This document shows positions 1 to 13,200 of a stretch of DNA of 64,000 bases, one piece after another. The notes below the pieces were generated by a model. That model saw only the letters and a program-made list of their open reading frames with translations. It was not told the DNA's origin and searched no databases. Source of the stretch: Opisthocomus hoazin (Eukaryota; Chordata; Aves; Opisthocomiformes; Opisthocomidae); NCBI RefSeq assembly GCF_030867145.1, contig NC_134439.1, forward strand, positions 8,717,379 to 8,781,378, written 5' to 3'. Position numbers and translations under genes: made by a program. How positions within the stretch are numbered: position 1 is the first letter of the stretch; every line of letters starts with the position of its first letter.

Positions 1-1257
1 CGAGCCTGGAAAGCGGAACACCCAAAGACACGGTGTTTGCCCCTGCTCTGTTGTCCCAGCTAGCCCTTCTCCCTGCAGTCAGGAAAACCTGGGATACTTC
101 ACATTAAAAGGCCTCTGGGTTGTTGTCTGCAACAATATGCAGTCAGCTCCCACCACCCAGGCCTAGAAGAAGTGGAAGATGTGAGGGTTCGACCCAGAGC
201 GATGCAAACAGCCCAGGCGAGCTCCTGCCCCGCCACGCAAAGGGCACACGCTGAGTCTGCAGAGCCAGGAGAAGTCTTCACGAGTCCCACACCAAGGCTG
301 CAAACACCACCTTGTCTCTAACCCTGCTCTGCAGATAGCTTAATGCCAGAGGCACGGTGACATGGTCAAGAATATTTACAGATTACAAAGGTATTTAGGC
401 CTTTTTTTCCTGTTAAAATGATAGGAAATTGGACACACGAATACCTTTGAGTATCTAGCCCTCAGTGGCTCAGCAGCCCGTTTTCCCTAGACTTGCAACA
501 AGGTTAGGCTCACTTCTCCACATCCAGTTTGAGAATGGGTTACTCGGGACCTTGGAAACCTGACTGTATCTGCGTGAGTCCAGCTTCTCTCTGCTTTGAC
601 GAGGATGCTATTTACCCCGTGCAAAGATCGAGCAGGACAGTGCGTCACCTACGCTGCACAGGCTAACGAGAGAAGAGAGATGGTTGGTGTTCACCTCATG
701 CCCTGCAATGGATGTTGGGGTTGCCGTCCTCTCTGCTGCGCATGGGGAGCAGGGTGGCAGAGAGACCAGGCTATTTTCCAAGGTCACCCAGGCTGTTTTT
801 GTAGGATACCCCAGATCCTCTCCAACACACTGTGCATCACAGGTGGTTTCTGCAGAGCCTGCCTAGGGACTTCTCTGCTTGGTTAGGGGTCTTGGGGTTT
901 CCAGTGTGGGCAGTGGTTTCGACGTGCAGCTCAGCATGCGCCACCTTGTCAGAGCGATGCAAACATTGCCGGACCCTTTGGCCATGTCTACGCTGTGTCT
1001 GGGACCTCTCTCGCTGCTGAGCTGTGACTAGCCAAGGTCTGGTGGCGCTGGAAAGGCTCAGGCGGTTGGCAGGGGAAATTTGGGGGGCTTATGAGCAGAC
1101 GAGGCCTTCCAGTGCTTGGGAGTGGTGCTGGGCATTCCTGATTTCCTTGGCTAGATGCGCTGTGTGGACTGGAAGCTCGTGTGTTTGTTTAGCCCAGTGA
1201 GCTATTTCTTCTCAAGATAGTATTTGACACAGAAGATATGTGCAATCACTAGTAACT
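1..1257. repeat. Segmental duplication, copy A (partner 50177-51433)
   Basis: This stretch recurs at 50177-51433 with a constant offset of 50,176. By eye I find only two substitutions (one near 668, g versus a in the partner; one near 956, g versus a). Similarity stops right after the agtaact at 1251-1257. The window starts inside the duplicated block, so its left limit is not visible. In gene terms the block is intron between LRRC37 exon 8 (2007-2125) and exon 9, which I place left of the window. No coding exon is recognised here and the short open frames look like chance. Confidence 0.95.
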
Positions 1258-1528
1258 TTTCAACCCTTGTTTTTTCCAAGTCATGAGCTCAAGGGGGAAT
1301 TTCTGTGCCTGTGCCTCAGGGCGCACAGTCAGAGGCCTCCCCGCTCTCACCTGAGCTGCCTGCACTGGCCTCAGGGCTGGTTTAAAGACCTCGCATGGAC
1401 AAAGCTCCTCTCAGTGAGCAGGGCAGAGTCTGCCCAGATTTTGTGTCCATGGGGCTAGTCAGGAGCCATCAGGCTGGAGCGATGCCACTGGGGTGGCCAA
1501 TGCTGCCTGGGAACCCTCACAAAACGGT

Positions 1529-1935
1529 GCCACAGAATCGTAGAAACACTAAGGCTGGAAAAGACCTCTAAGATCAAGTCCAACTGTCAACCCAACACCA
1601 CCGTGCCTGCTAAACCATGTCCCAAAGTGCCACGTCTATACGTTTTTTGAACACCTCCAGGGATGGGGACTCCACCACTGCCCTGGGCAGCCTGGTCCAA
1701 GGCTTCACAACTCTGTCAGTGAAGAAATTTTCCCCAATATCCAACCTAAGCCTCCCCTGAAGCAACTTGAGGCCATTTCCTCTCATCCTATCGCTGGTTA
1801 CCTGGGAGAAGAGACCAACCCCCCCTCACTACACCCTCCTGTCAGGCAGTTGTAGAGAGCGATAAGGTCCCCCATCAGCATCCTCTTCTGCTGACTGACC
1901 AACCCCAGTTCCCTCAGCTGTTCCCCAGGCCATGC
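1529..1935 (-). mobile_element. CR1 LINE 3' fragment in the last visible LRRC37 intron
   Basis: The block opens with cacagaatcgtagaaac, the reverse complement of a CR1 3' end, and continues with the usual antisense CR1 text (gactccaccactgccctgggcagcctgg, quoted in part: ccctgggcagcctggtcc; then cctctcatcctatcgctgg). The element lies on the minus strand, the same strand as LRRC37, just beyond the splice donor of exon 8. It is 5'-truncated and has no useful coding capacity. Confidence 0.9.
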
Positions 1936-2006
1936 TACAGCATCTCCTAAACCCAGAGGAAAGTGGGCAGATTCGGTGTCTCCCTCCCGATCACGGGGAA
2001 GCCTAC

Positions 2007-5000
2007 CGCACTGGGGAGCGCTGGCGGCGCACACATTCTCGCAGTGGAACTCGATGGTCCGGCACGGGGTTTGGCTGGTGTGTTTCTCCTGGCAGAAGCA
2101 GCAGGCCAGATCGGTGGGCAGTGTGCTAAAGAGAAGAGGTTACTGGAGAAAAACTCAGCATATCAATCCACGTCTCCGAGTCCAGCTCAGGTAACACAAA
2201 GATAACGCATCACGGTTTTGCTCAGATTTCTTCTACAGCTCTGGAAAACTTCCCCTCACCTCCAGTCCCAACGGACAGGTATGTTCTCCTGATTTCTAAG
2301 AGAGGTTTCAAGTAGAAGATGGGCTTCTCCATTGGCATTGAGATGTTGATTTTACCTTTGAAAATGGAACTAGTCCCAAAATACAATTTGAAACTGAAAA
2401 GCGTCCCACCTTGATTTAAAACTTCCCTTTGAAAAAGCTGGAAAATGGCATCTAAAAGGTGAAATTCTGCTCCTTAGCAGGTGAGCTTGGGAGGCTCTCG
2501 AAAGTAAATAGCAAACGTGAGGCTTACAGGGGTTATTCTGACTTCGTGGTGAGCTGGTTTGATTCCCAGGCAGACCCCTTGTTTCAGCAGTTACAGTCTG
2601 CTGGCAACTGGGACCCAGGCCCTGCATACTCACAGCGTTTCCAAGTGTGCTGTTGTCAGGAGGAGCGTGAGCAATGTCTGCTGAGTCACTTGTGTCGCAC
2701 CCAGGTCTCTGAAAAGATTCAAAAAACTGCATTAAATTTTCAGGCATCTTTACCAGAACTCTGTGCTGGAACAAGACCAGGTGCCTGATGGTTGCGGTGG
2801 TGTTTGCAGAGGAATCCACTTGTGCCTAATCCAACAGAAATGATTCAAAACTATCGTCTTTCTGCTTTGACCCATTCTGAATGACGGGATCTGAATCAGG
2901 AGGGGATCCTGCAGATCTCATGGGAGACGAATGCAAACAGAAAGGATTCCCTGGCTCAAAATCCTCCTCCTGCTCTCCCATGAATGCAGCTCCAGTCCTT
3001 TAATGGAGACACTCCTTGCCTGAGAGGATGAATCCACTGTGACCTCGGAAAGAGAGATTTTACCAGCGAAAAGAGAAAATGTGCCGAGCAGAAAGCAAAG
3101 GGTATCTGTGGGATAGCGGGGCTGCGAGCAGGAAGGACCTCTGCAAAAAGCCTGGACGTGTTCCTCCCGGAGGAGTCACACGGCTGCAAGCAGGAGCCAT
3201 AGGACGCTGTGAATCGAGATCAGCACAGGCTATCGCCTGCCCTGAGCTGTGTCACGGCAGTGGGGTGGGGATGTGGGGTGGGCAGGAGCCCCAGGCTGCT
3301 GGCACGGGCCCCCCGGAGACCGGGAGCTGCTGGATCCCCCCTTTGCAGCGCTCAGCAGGAGTGGGGGCGTCCCCAGACCCTTCGGGCCACTCCATGGCCC
3401 CAGACCTGGACAGCCTCTAGTTTTTTAAAGTTTGTGTCCCAGTTCCTCGGTTGCTTTGAAGCTGGGGACGCACCAGAACTGCTTGGCCTTTGCCTTTCTC
3501 TGCCGGTGCCGGGGTTATTTGCGCCTCTGGCAGAATAAGGCTGGGAGAAGAGCGAGATCTGCTGCTGTATCTCTGCTTTCCTGACAAGAGGGCCCTCGAG
3601 GGAGACAAAGATCTATATTAATCTGGTAAAAATGAGTCAACACTTACAGATATTTGACTGAAGACAACTTGAAGAACGATGTGTCAGCAATAACGGACAG
3701 GGGGTTATGGCTCAGGATCCTGAAAAAAACAACACAGCACTGTGAGTGGGTGACGGGAAGGACGTGAGCTGTGTGGGTAGGGGTACGTGGGGATGCCCTG
3801 ACCACGTGTGCTCTTACAGACATAGACCCACGAGCCTGGAAAGCCAAGAGCAGCTGGCCCTGTGCAGAAGGCACTGGAGACATGGAGAAGGTGAAAACAC
3901 TTACTGTAAAGTCAAAACCCCCAGTGGTTCCTGAACCAAACAGAGCGAAATCAAAGTGAATTTCCACGAGATGATTGCAAAGTATTTCTGTGACCAAGGA
4001 ATTTTTCCTCTTTGCCAGGCTTCTCATTTTCACCCTGTGAATATCAGAGAGGCCTGAAGAGATTTGTGCCTGTTGGATCTGCTGCAGAATTACCCTGCAG
4101 TCCCTTTTCCAGTCTCCTCTCTACTGTGCGAGTGGTGTAAAGAGGTTTAGGGTGGGTAAGGATCCAGCTGACTTTTATGGATGGCAGATGTGAATTTGGC
4201 TGAATGATTTTTACTTCAACCTCCCCGAAGGATTTCCTTTCAAGTGGAGAACAAACATAGGAAATTTCAGCCTGAAGATAAAAAAACTGGCTCAGTGCTA
4301 TGCGTGTGAGGAAGGGCCTGGATGAAGGCTAGAGGCAGGAACAGATGCTGATGGGCTGATTCACAAAACCCATCAGGTCCTGATTATCTCCAGCTAAAAG
4401 AGCAAAAGCCCAGAAGTGCTTCTTCTGGAAAACACAACATCTCTTTCTTTCCTCCTCAGTTCACACATTCTCTTTGCTTCCCTCCACCAGGACTTTGATG
4501 TTATTTTGGAGTCTTACTTTCCATATTTTCTTACATTTCCACTGTCCAGAAACTTTTACTGCATTACTGCATCCAGCCTGGCACGGTTGTGGCCTACTCC
4601 TATGGGAACTGTCAATCGTAATTTATTCTCCCACCTTATTTGGTGCATCATGTGAGAAGTATTGCACTTTTCAGGAGAGCAGGGAGACTGGCCATTCCCT
4701 TATGTATATGGACCCTTGGTGGGCAAAAAACCCTGGCTTCTCACTTAATTCAGGTCCAGATTGAAACGGTGATCCTGTCCCTGGTAGGGCTTCGTGATAG
4801 AACTGCCTATGGATTAAGTCACGTTTTCTCATGACACCAAAAGAACAAAGTTTCCTTTTTGTGTATGTTTTTGAGACCCTTTACTTTTAAACGCAAATGC
4901 ACAAAGTGAAATTTCTGCCTAGAAATGCAGGTCACATCCCGTACCCCGCATCACCCTGCCTCCTCTCCCTTCCCGCAGCACTTCTTTCTTATCTGTTCCC

Positions 5001-8000
5001 CCAGGGCTCCCACCGCTGCTGTGTGAACATGATGCTGGTTCAGGGAAGCCATAGAGAAGATAAGGAGGCCAGGAGAATGTGGCTTGCAGGCTGCAGAGTC
5101 CCGACGGACCCTGGATGACATCTCTAGTAGGGTTCCGCTCTTTACGGAGAGCAAATCTGCTCTTCCCCGCTGTCACTGCGGAGTCCTGCTCTGACCTGCC
5201 TTTAGACCTTGTCACACTTACAGCTTCTGTAAGAACTGCATCCCGTGCCACGCCTGGAATGTGCCATTACGGATCTGCGTGATGAGATTCCCACCAAGGT
5301 TTCTGGGGAAGAAGAAGATCACAGAAATGAATTGGACCTGTGCTACAGGAAGCTGGAGCGAAGCAGTCTTGATTGGTAGGAAATATGCAAATCCAAGGTA
5401 GAATAGGGAGGAAACTACTACTTTCTCGATTTTTTTTTTAACCTGTCAAGGAGAGGAAATGAAGTGCACATGTGCTTAATCTATTTCTGTTCCAGGATGC
5501 AGCAGCAAGCCTTCAAGAAATGGCTTCTATTATGGCTGCGTTTGGACGACCACGCTGTGATCTCTCATCCTGCTGTGGGTCATCCAGCCATCTGCATTGA
5601 TCTCTTCAGCTCCGTCACTCTTTTAGCAGGAGAAATTTAGTCATAGTTCTAAAAGTAACAGGAACGTCTTCTAGCACCAAAAGGGTGATAAATGCCAACA
5701 GACTTCAGTAAATACACTAGAAAGAAACTTATATAACTCACATAAGCTGCAAAAAAGGAAGTGGCTCAAAAGCATGTTCCTCAATCGACAGGATCTTGTT
5801 GTAAGATAAATCCCTGTTAAAATTAGAACACAAAATGTTAATTACATTTGCACGGTCATGTTAACTTTCTCTTGCTTTGACACTGGCAGCATCTATGTTA
5901 CATGGCTCTGATTTCATGCGGTGTTTATATCTGGTATTAGCTTGCAGTGGTGTGTAACCCGTGATAACCCTCCTGACCGAGGTGGCTTTCATCTCAGGGA
6001 TTTTTTTTCTAGCTCTGATCCCACTAGAATTACTTTAGGGCTTGATTTCCCCCTCTGATAACTGAAAAGATTCTTTAGGCAGGCACAGTTTAGAAGCTGA
6101 GGAAGCATTTGCATGGTCCACACCGATTTGTGACCCTCCAGATGTGCCAGAGATGCAACCCACCTTCCCTGGGTGCCATCAGTGCTTTGTTTGCTGAAGT
6201 CAGCCAGGAAAGCCTGAGCAGAACCTCTTGTCTGAGGGCTCAGGGATGGGCTGGTACCCACACGTGTGAGGAAAATGGTTGTTTTCCTCTTAATCCCTTT
6301 TTGGTGAAAAAGTCATGTTAAAGGGATCCTGTGAAAGATGCAAAATCAAGATCATGGAAGTCTGGAAAGGGCAGAACGAAGGGGTAACCCAAAGTCCTCT
6401 TCCCTGTACAGCTCTGCTGTGAGATGCGTGTAGACACTCAGCCGCTGCAGGATTCACCTGACCTGGCTTTAGAAGTTTTAGTACCTTGTTTTCCACCATT
6501 CCCCAGCATTGAGACAAGGCTTAGATGCAGCCCTAGGGCTGGCTCACCACAGGGGAGCTCCAGAAGGGCGAAGACCACCCTGGACTTGGCTCTTTCCACA
6601 CCAACGTGCATACTAGAAAATACAAACCCTCCCTTTTTGTGGGAAAAACACGAGCGTGTAAGGGCCACATTCAGTAAGTGACACTACAAATGCAAACGGC
6701 TGTGGAGCTGAGACACTTGCAGTGATCTATGAATAGGAGCAATGGAGGGGATTTTGGGATGCCTCTTTGTGTCCTCATTTCAGCCACTCTAATAACAGAG
6801 GAGTGGGACCCAAACCATGCCCCTCATGAGCCAATTACAAGCCAGGGCTACCCTTGCTGTCAGCTTTTTCACACAAGTAGTATTTTTATCTTTGCCGTGA
6901 GGTTTGTGCGCTGAGAAGTGACTGCACATTTGTTTCTCCTCCAAGAAGAGTGAGGACTCAGCTGGATACAGCCCTGGGCAACCTCACTGTTCTTTTTGTA
7001 GAAAACCCCCCTGTGCTAGCTCTGAGGTTAGCCCTGCTCGGAGTAGGAGGTTGAAGTAGAGACCTCCCAAGCCCAGTCTGTCTGGGATTTTAGCAGAGGA
7101 AGGCGTAGTGCAGGCTTCTCTTTCCACCTGGGATGGCCACTGGAGAGGCTGTTCCAAGAGCCAGCATCCATCTGAGGCTCCGTCCTCACCCCAGGGGAGG
7201 TCTGTCCACCCAAATCCTAGCAGAAGCAAAGCCTGCAGGGGTTTTGCCTTGCTCTAGGTGGTTCTCACCCCAAAATTGTTGGTTCTCAGATTGCCAGAGG
7301 CAATCTCCCAGGGCGCGGGAGGTCACTGTTAGCTTGGGGCTGACCACAGGTCAGCCAGTGTCTGTGCAAAGGGCAGAAGCCTCCTCCTCTTGGTTGGATT
7401 TGGGGAAGCGAAAGCTGCACTGTTCCCCAATGGGAATCCTCCCACCAGGCCCACAGCAGCACCGAGCCACCCGGCTCTGCTCTGGCTGCAGCCTGAAAGC
7501 GAGGAGGAATACAGCACACTGGCACGGGGCCAGGCCGAGCAGCAGGGCTGGAGGAGGGCGAGGGGACGGTACCTTAGAAATGCCTCTAAATATCTGCAGG
7601 GTGGGTGTCAGGAGGATGGGGCCAGACTCTTTTCAGTGGTGCCCAGCGACAGGACAAGGGGCAACGGGCACAAACTGAAGCACAGAAAGTTCCGTCTGAA
7701 CATGAGGAAGAACTTCTTCCCTCTGAGGGTGATAGAGCCCTGGCCCAGGCAGCCCAGGGAGGCTGTGGAATCTCCTTCTCTGGAGATATTCAAGACCCGC
7801 CTGGACGCGGTCTTGTGCAGCCTGCTCTGGGTGACCCTGCTTGGGCAGGGGGTGGGACTGGGTGACCCCAGAGGTCCCTGCCAACCCCTGCCATGCTGGG
7901 ATTCTGTGATTCTGTGATACCTACAGGTGCTTCAGCAGGAGCAGCCCCTCCAGCGAATGCCTCCGCACTGCCTGCAGATTGTTGGCCCGCAGGAGCCTGC

Positions 8001-8810
8001 AACGAGACACATGGACGTTCACCACTCTGCCAGCTGCTCTCCAGGAGGAAGCGGGGTTTTCAGGGGGAATCTCCTGCAGCAGCATTACTGAAACACCTCT
8101 CCGAGTCCCCGCGGGGATCATCGCCGCTCACCGCAGGAGCAGGCACTGGTTGTAGCTGACCGTAGCCCGATCCTTGAGGAAACAGGCTCGGGGACGGTCC
8201 CGTGGGTCAGAGGGGACGCAGCTCTGGGTGCTCCGTACTACCCCAGGGAGCCCTGGGGATTCACCCCCTCCTCGCTGAGCCGCTCGGCTTTGAGTTCAGA
8301 TGGAAACGGTTTGTGTGGGCGCTCGCTGTACCCTCGCCTCAAACACCTGAACTGCTGATATTTTCAATGCTGGATGATACTTACAAGTACTCGGCCCACG
8401 GGTAGTGCCTCCATGCTTGGTTTTCGATGGAAGAAATGGAGTTGGCAGTGAAATTCCTGCCAAGAGAGGATGGACACCGTCACCCCCCCAAGCAAACGCT
8501 TTGTGCCTCCTCCCAGCTGCCCCGGGCAGGGTTACCAGGCCTGAGGGTCCTGGCAGGCCCTGGCTGGGCCCAGCAGGGCCTGGTGGGGCCTGACGGGGCC
8601 TGGCGGGGTGGGTGGCTGCTGGACTCACAGGATGGCGAAGGCCCGGTGGCGGGTGGCCAGGGGCACGGTGTCCAGGGCGGCCTGGCTGCAGTCGAGCAGC
8701 TTGTGGTGGCAGCGACAGGGCAGCGGGCAGGGCTGTGCCAGGCCCGGGGCCGCTGGGAGCAGCAGCAGGACCAGCAGCAGGAGCCAGCAGCCGCGCTGTG
8801 GTGCACCCAT
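2007..8810 (-). CDS. LRRC37: LRRC37-like leucine-rich repeat membrane protein, exons 1-8 (3' end left of window)
   Basis: Minus-strand exons, all with GT/AG junctions and matching phase: 8629-8810, 8385-8456, 7925-7996, 5742-5813, 5222-5302, 3648-3719, 2634-2708 and 2007-2125. Exon 1 encodes a Leu-rich signal peptide followed at once by a Cys-rich LRR N-cap ([14 protein letters not shown]). Exons 2-7 are 72-81 bp single-repeat exons, each split within the codon that ends the repeat (for example [20 protein letters not shown] and [16 protein letters not shown]). Exon 8 is the Cys-rich C-cap ([10 protein letters not shown]...CRTIEFHC). Order, phase and wording follow mammalian LRRC37A/B closely. 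Exon 8 ends in phase 1, which fits the phase of exon 9 seen in the second copy at 48394-49826. Family members are single-pass membrane proteins, many testis-expressed, of unclear function. Unlike human LRRC37, no long repetitive region separates signal peptide and LRRs. Exons 1-8 hold no stop or frameshift. Confidence 0.9.
7577..7918 (+). mobile_element. CR1 LINE 3' fragment next to LRRC37 exon 3
   Basis: Same text as the younger CR1 at 36300-36630 (aaatatctgcagggtgggtg, then cttcttccctctgagggtga), ending in attctgtgattctgtga. It lies on the plus strand, antisense to LRRC37, and ends at 7918, directly against the six bases (7919-7924) that form the splice donor of LRRC37 exon 3. It keeps the C-terminal end of the CR1 ORF2 frame with several changes and is 5'-truncated. 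Confidence 0.9.
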
Positions 8811-8811
8811 G

Positions 8812-9130
8812 GTGGAGCCGGGTAATGGGAATGTCACAGGCCTGGGGCCAGGGGTCATGATGGAGCAGGGCGTGGCCGGCGGTTGCTGGGTAACGGGAAT
8901 GTCACAGGCCTGGGGCCAGGGGTCATGATGGAGCAGGACGTGGCCGGGGGTTGCTGGGTAACGGGAATGTCACAGGCCTGGGGCCAGGGGTCATAATGGA
9001 GCAGAGTGCGGCCGGGGGTCGCTGGGTAACGGCAATGTCACAGGCCTGGGGCCAGGGGCAATGGCGGAGCAGGACGTGGCCGGGGGTCGCTGGGTAACAG
9101 CAATGTCACAGGCATGGGGCCAGGGGCCGG
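8812..9130. repeat. 68-bp minisatellite at the LRRC37 5' end
   Basis: The anchor aatgtcacaggc recurs at 8830, 8898, 8966, 9034 and 9102, exactly 68 bp apart (about 4.7 copies with a few substitutions). The array ends two bases from the LRRC37 start codon, so it occupies the 5' UTR and core promoter region of that gene. The unit is GC-rich and holds ggtaac and tcatgatgg sub-motifs. No coding role is seen. Confidence 0.93.
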
Positions 9131-10286
9131 CTTCGCCATGGCAGCCCCTCGAGGGCCTGGGGGCGGGGTGCGGCTTCGGGCCTCCCCGCCAGCAGCAGGT
9201 ATAACATAAAATAAATACAGTCCCTGTCCCAGAGCTCGCTGCGGTGGAGGATGCCGTTCCCTCCCTGCTGTGTTATCCCCCGGGAAGCGCTCCGGCTTCC
9301 TTCCTGCGTGGATTTCTCCACATTCGTCGTCCAGCCGCTGGACCCTGTTTCACCTTCGCCTTCCCGGTTAAAAAGCTCACTGGTGATCAGGCGTCGAATC
9401 ACCCCTTTCCTCAATTTTTTTGTTAAATTGAAGAGGCCATGCTCCTCTCGTTTCAAGAGGGATCTCAGATCACTCCTGTGGCTCTTGCCTGCGCTCTCCC
9501 ATTTTTCAATCAGCTTTTTTTCCACAGACAGTGGTCAAAAAAACCTGAGCGTGGGTCTGTTACCAAACCAGCATCCCCACCCTCCCCATCCCCTCGTGAT
9601 CTGGGGAGCCTGACGCCCCTTCCTGTTGCTTGTGCTGCCTCTGAGGTTCACTCACCACACAGAGTTACAAAATTTGGCTTACTTGAATGAAAAACCTGTT
9701 AAAAAGCATCTTTGCTTCACATCGTGACAACGTCCCAACTACTTGTCATTGGGGCTCAACCCATGCGGCACACGTGGTTCAACACGTTATGCCAGGACTT
9801 CGGCTTCTTTCTCTTAAGAGAAATTTCACTCGGAGAAGTATTGTCTCTGTGCCTGTGCGGGTGTGTGTCAGGACCACAGCTACTCCTGCTGGTAAGGTGT
9901 CTCCTCCTGCCGTCGCTGGCTTCCTCCTGCACATCAGAGCAAACCTGAGCTGTCGGCTCTGGCGGGCTGGGCTCGTTCCTTTTATTTTTCTAGAAGTGCT
10001 ACGCACATCTGTTACACTGTCTAAATAATAATCGTGCCGCTAAGCTGGCTTCCATATATAGCTGACCTGGAGAAGTCGACAGGAAAACACTTCCTCTCCA
10101 AAACCAGCATATATTTTTGGGCTTAATTTTAGCAACACTTGGTTCATTGCCCATTTCTTTCACTGTTACATATTTTGAGAAAAAGAAAACATTGGATCTG
10201 ACGTACACGTCACTTCACAGCGTTAGCCTTTCATTCCTCATCAAACGCTGCAGAACTTTTGGAAATGACATGAAGACGGTGCTGCG
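9131..10286. other. Intergenic stretch between RDM1 3' end and LRRC37 5' end
   Basis: No conserved peptide, RNA gene or known repeat is recognised. A 139-codon minus-strand frame at 9106-9525 has no recognisable motif and runs across the minisatellite edge, so I treat it as chance. The RDM1 polyadenylation site should lie just below 10287. The stretch is AT-richer than its flanks. Confidence 0.5.
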
Positions 10287-13200
10287 CTAATTAGATGGCA
10301 TCTCCCAGCCAGGGAGCTCATCATCAAAACTGAGGTCAGACAAAACTTCTTCTTCGAGGTCAAACCGCTCCAAGGACAATTCATGGACCTGGGAAGAGAA
10401 ATCGAGAGTAAATTTCTTTCTCTACAACACATTTTAGCTTCATCCTTCTGCGCCTGGAAGCTCTGTATTTTGACCACATAGCAGAGACAGCTTCCTCGGA
10501 ATTTACCAGCTCGGGAACGTTTCTGTTTTGGAAAGACTGACGGCCATCACAAGGCCATGAACCAGAAGGACACCCAGCAGCTCTCATCCCGAGCAAGTCC
10601 TTCCAAATTCCTGGCTCTTCCCCTTCCTCTCAGGCTGGAAGGTGCCTTGCGGCAGGGAGAGGGCCACACTACCTCCCACACACCATCAAGAGGTAAGTGA
10701 GGAGATGGCGCGGGAGGTTGCTTCTGGTAGAACAGAGGTTTGAGAAGCAGTAGGCTTTCTGTTTGACTTTGCTGCTCACTTCTCTTATGGTCATCGCCTG
10801 TTAGGTCAGCTCTCCGTGGGCTTCAAAGAAGGCAGATAGAAGGGGATGTACAGAGGAAAATGCAGAGAGAGAACAAACCAGATGGAATTTCATCTTCTCA
10901 ACTGATTAAAAAAAATAATCTGGTGGAAGTTAGTTACTCCACACAGTAAAACACCTCCTGTTTTACTGCAGCTCTTCAGGAAGAAAGGAAGACAGCTGTG
11001 CCCGTGGACACTAGTGACTCAGTGTCACCAGGCGGAGTAACATGCCACAAGGTTCATTAGACACCTCCCCCACGCAAACCGCAGGAGCTGGATGCTGCGC
11101 GGTGCCGATGCGTCACGCGAGAGGGACGCTCGCTTTCCACCGACTGCCGTGTCGGTCATCTCCCCTTGTCAGCAGCAATGTTTTCAACCTAAGCGAGGCG
11201 GAAAGCCTCTGCTCGGGACTGGCTGCGTGCAAAAGCTGGCACACAGAACTCCTCTCGCTGAGCACAGTGATTAAAGTTTTACTGCTGTACCTGGGCATTT
11301 TTGTTTGGTGCACGCTGACAGACCCCACAATTACCTGCAGGGATTTCACCAAAGCATTTATTTCACCAAAGCTTTTAACAGTCCTTCCCTCTGGGGTAAG
11401 GATATGTTTATGAAGTGCATTTCTAGATGGGGAGTTTGATTTATTGAAGAACTTTTTAAAATAATTTGATTGAAGCTCCTGTGGCTTTACCAGGGTTTTC
11501 ACTCTCCCAGATGCTATGAGAAGCAGTCCTGGACACTGTCGTGCATCAGACTTGTCAACCTGCACTGTAACAGTGCCGCACCCTAACTGCTCACTTTCCT
11601 GCGCCGTCTAAAATATACATGCATTTCTGCACAAAGATACCCCCAAAAGTAGGAGTTTTAAAACCCTGGCGTGCTGTACAATTCCCAGATGTGATTACTT
11701 CCCGGGGTTTAAGGAGGGTGTCAGGGGCTGTAATGGTTAACAGCTGTATCTCCAGTCCCTAGATGGAACACACAGGCCCTGCACAAAAGCTAAAGACCCA
11801 CTGGTTTTACCTGAACAAGTCCCTTCAGTTCCTCTTCTGTTAGGGAGTCTGCGGGCTCCTCTTGGGAGGAATTGTACTCCATGGCCAATTTCCCATTCTC
11901 TGAAACAGAACAAACAGCCAGAGACATGGTTAATTACTACTGTGCGTACTGACAATAGACCTACCCTAAACTCCAAAGGGGACAATTCTGCTTCGTAACG
12001 GCTTTCGGAGTGAGCGACTGGTTGGTCTGAATGAGCGCGCTGCCTTCTGTGGCCTGCCTAACTTCTCTTCAGAAAGCCACACGGCTCTTACTCAACGGGG
12101 TGGAAACTGGAATTGAGGAAACGGAAATCTATGGAGAGGATGGAGCACGTTAATTGTTGGTGTCTGGGTACACGATGGACCAGGCGACAGGAAGCGCTGC
12201 TGAACATCGGAATCCAGAACCCCACCTTTCGAAAGAACACCTTAAAGAATCCAGGGGAGGAATCTGGGAGACAGAGGGCCCCTCTCTGTAAAATGAGGAC
12301 TGACCTGGTCCCATTGGGGTCAGTCCTGATAAGCGTAAAAGACTGAGTACTCAGACACCAGATAAACAGGCGTCACCTAAGAGCTCAGAGGGACCTGGAA
12401 CCCAGAGCAAGCGGATCTAGGTGTTCCTGGACAGGCACAGAGCCAGCTTCTATGATTCAAAACTCAAAGGAGACAGAAGCCCCAAGGATGCAACACTGAA
12501 CACAACAGTGGGGCACAGACCTTTGACGGCACCGGTTGGCTTGGAACTAGGACAGGAACGTGCAAAGTGCTGCAGTTCAGCTCATGTTTGCCCTGGAACC
12601 AGAACCTCCCCACATCCCTAGTCGGCACGCACATGGAGTGTCAAAAAGCTCTCCTGCTAGCATTTACAGTCTTGGAGTTTCACTGAGTTATTTATAATTA
12701 AAAAATCTCACCTCCTGTCAGATTTTCCTTTTGCTCACGTAGCTCATAGGGTGGAACCACTCGGTTAAACCACTGCAGCCCACAAGTTCAGTTTTGCCTG
12801 AGATCCCCCCAAGCTTCACTGAATCCCAAGAAAGCTTCAGAGAAAAAGAATTCGTATCTATTATCATGCAAGTTCTAGTACCATTAGCCCAAACACCCCA
12901 GCATTTAACACAAAGACAGGCCTTACCTAGGACTACGAGGAGGATTTCTGAAAGGCGTTAGACAAAGCCTTCCCGACTGCGAGTTTCTGAACTCTTCCTG
13001 AGGCTGTGACAAACTCGAGAGGATCTGAACGCAACACGCAGCGTGTTACCGACTTTCAGATGACACTCTGGACATCAAGCACACCGGCTGCACGGCGCGA
13101 GGAAGCGTACCCAAACACAGCCTTACGGGGCTGTAAGAGAGCTGCTCATGTCTCGGGAGTCTCTGGCAGCGTGGCAGGACCCTCACAGTGCTTTGTGTGC

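Noticed and set aside
596-886. 96-codon frame at the window start, repeated at 50772-51062
   Set aside because: It is conserved only because the whole segment is duplicated. No motif, and it lies in an LRRC37 intron on the opposite strand.
9106-9525. 139-codon minus-strand frame between RDM1 and LRRC37
   Set aside because: No motif recognised, runs into the minisatellite, and lacks fitting splice sites.
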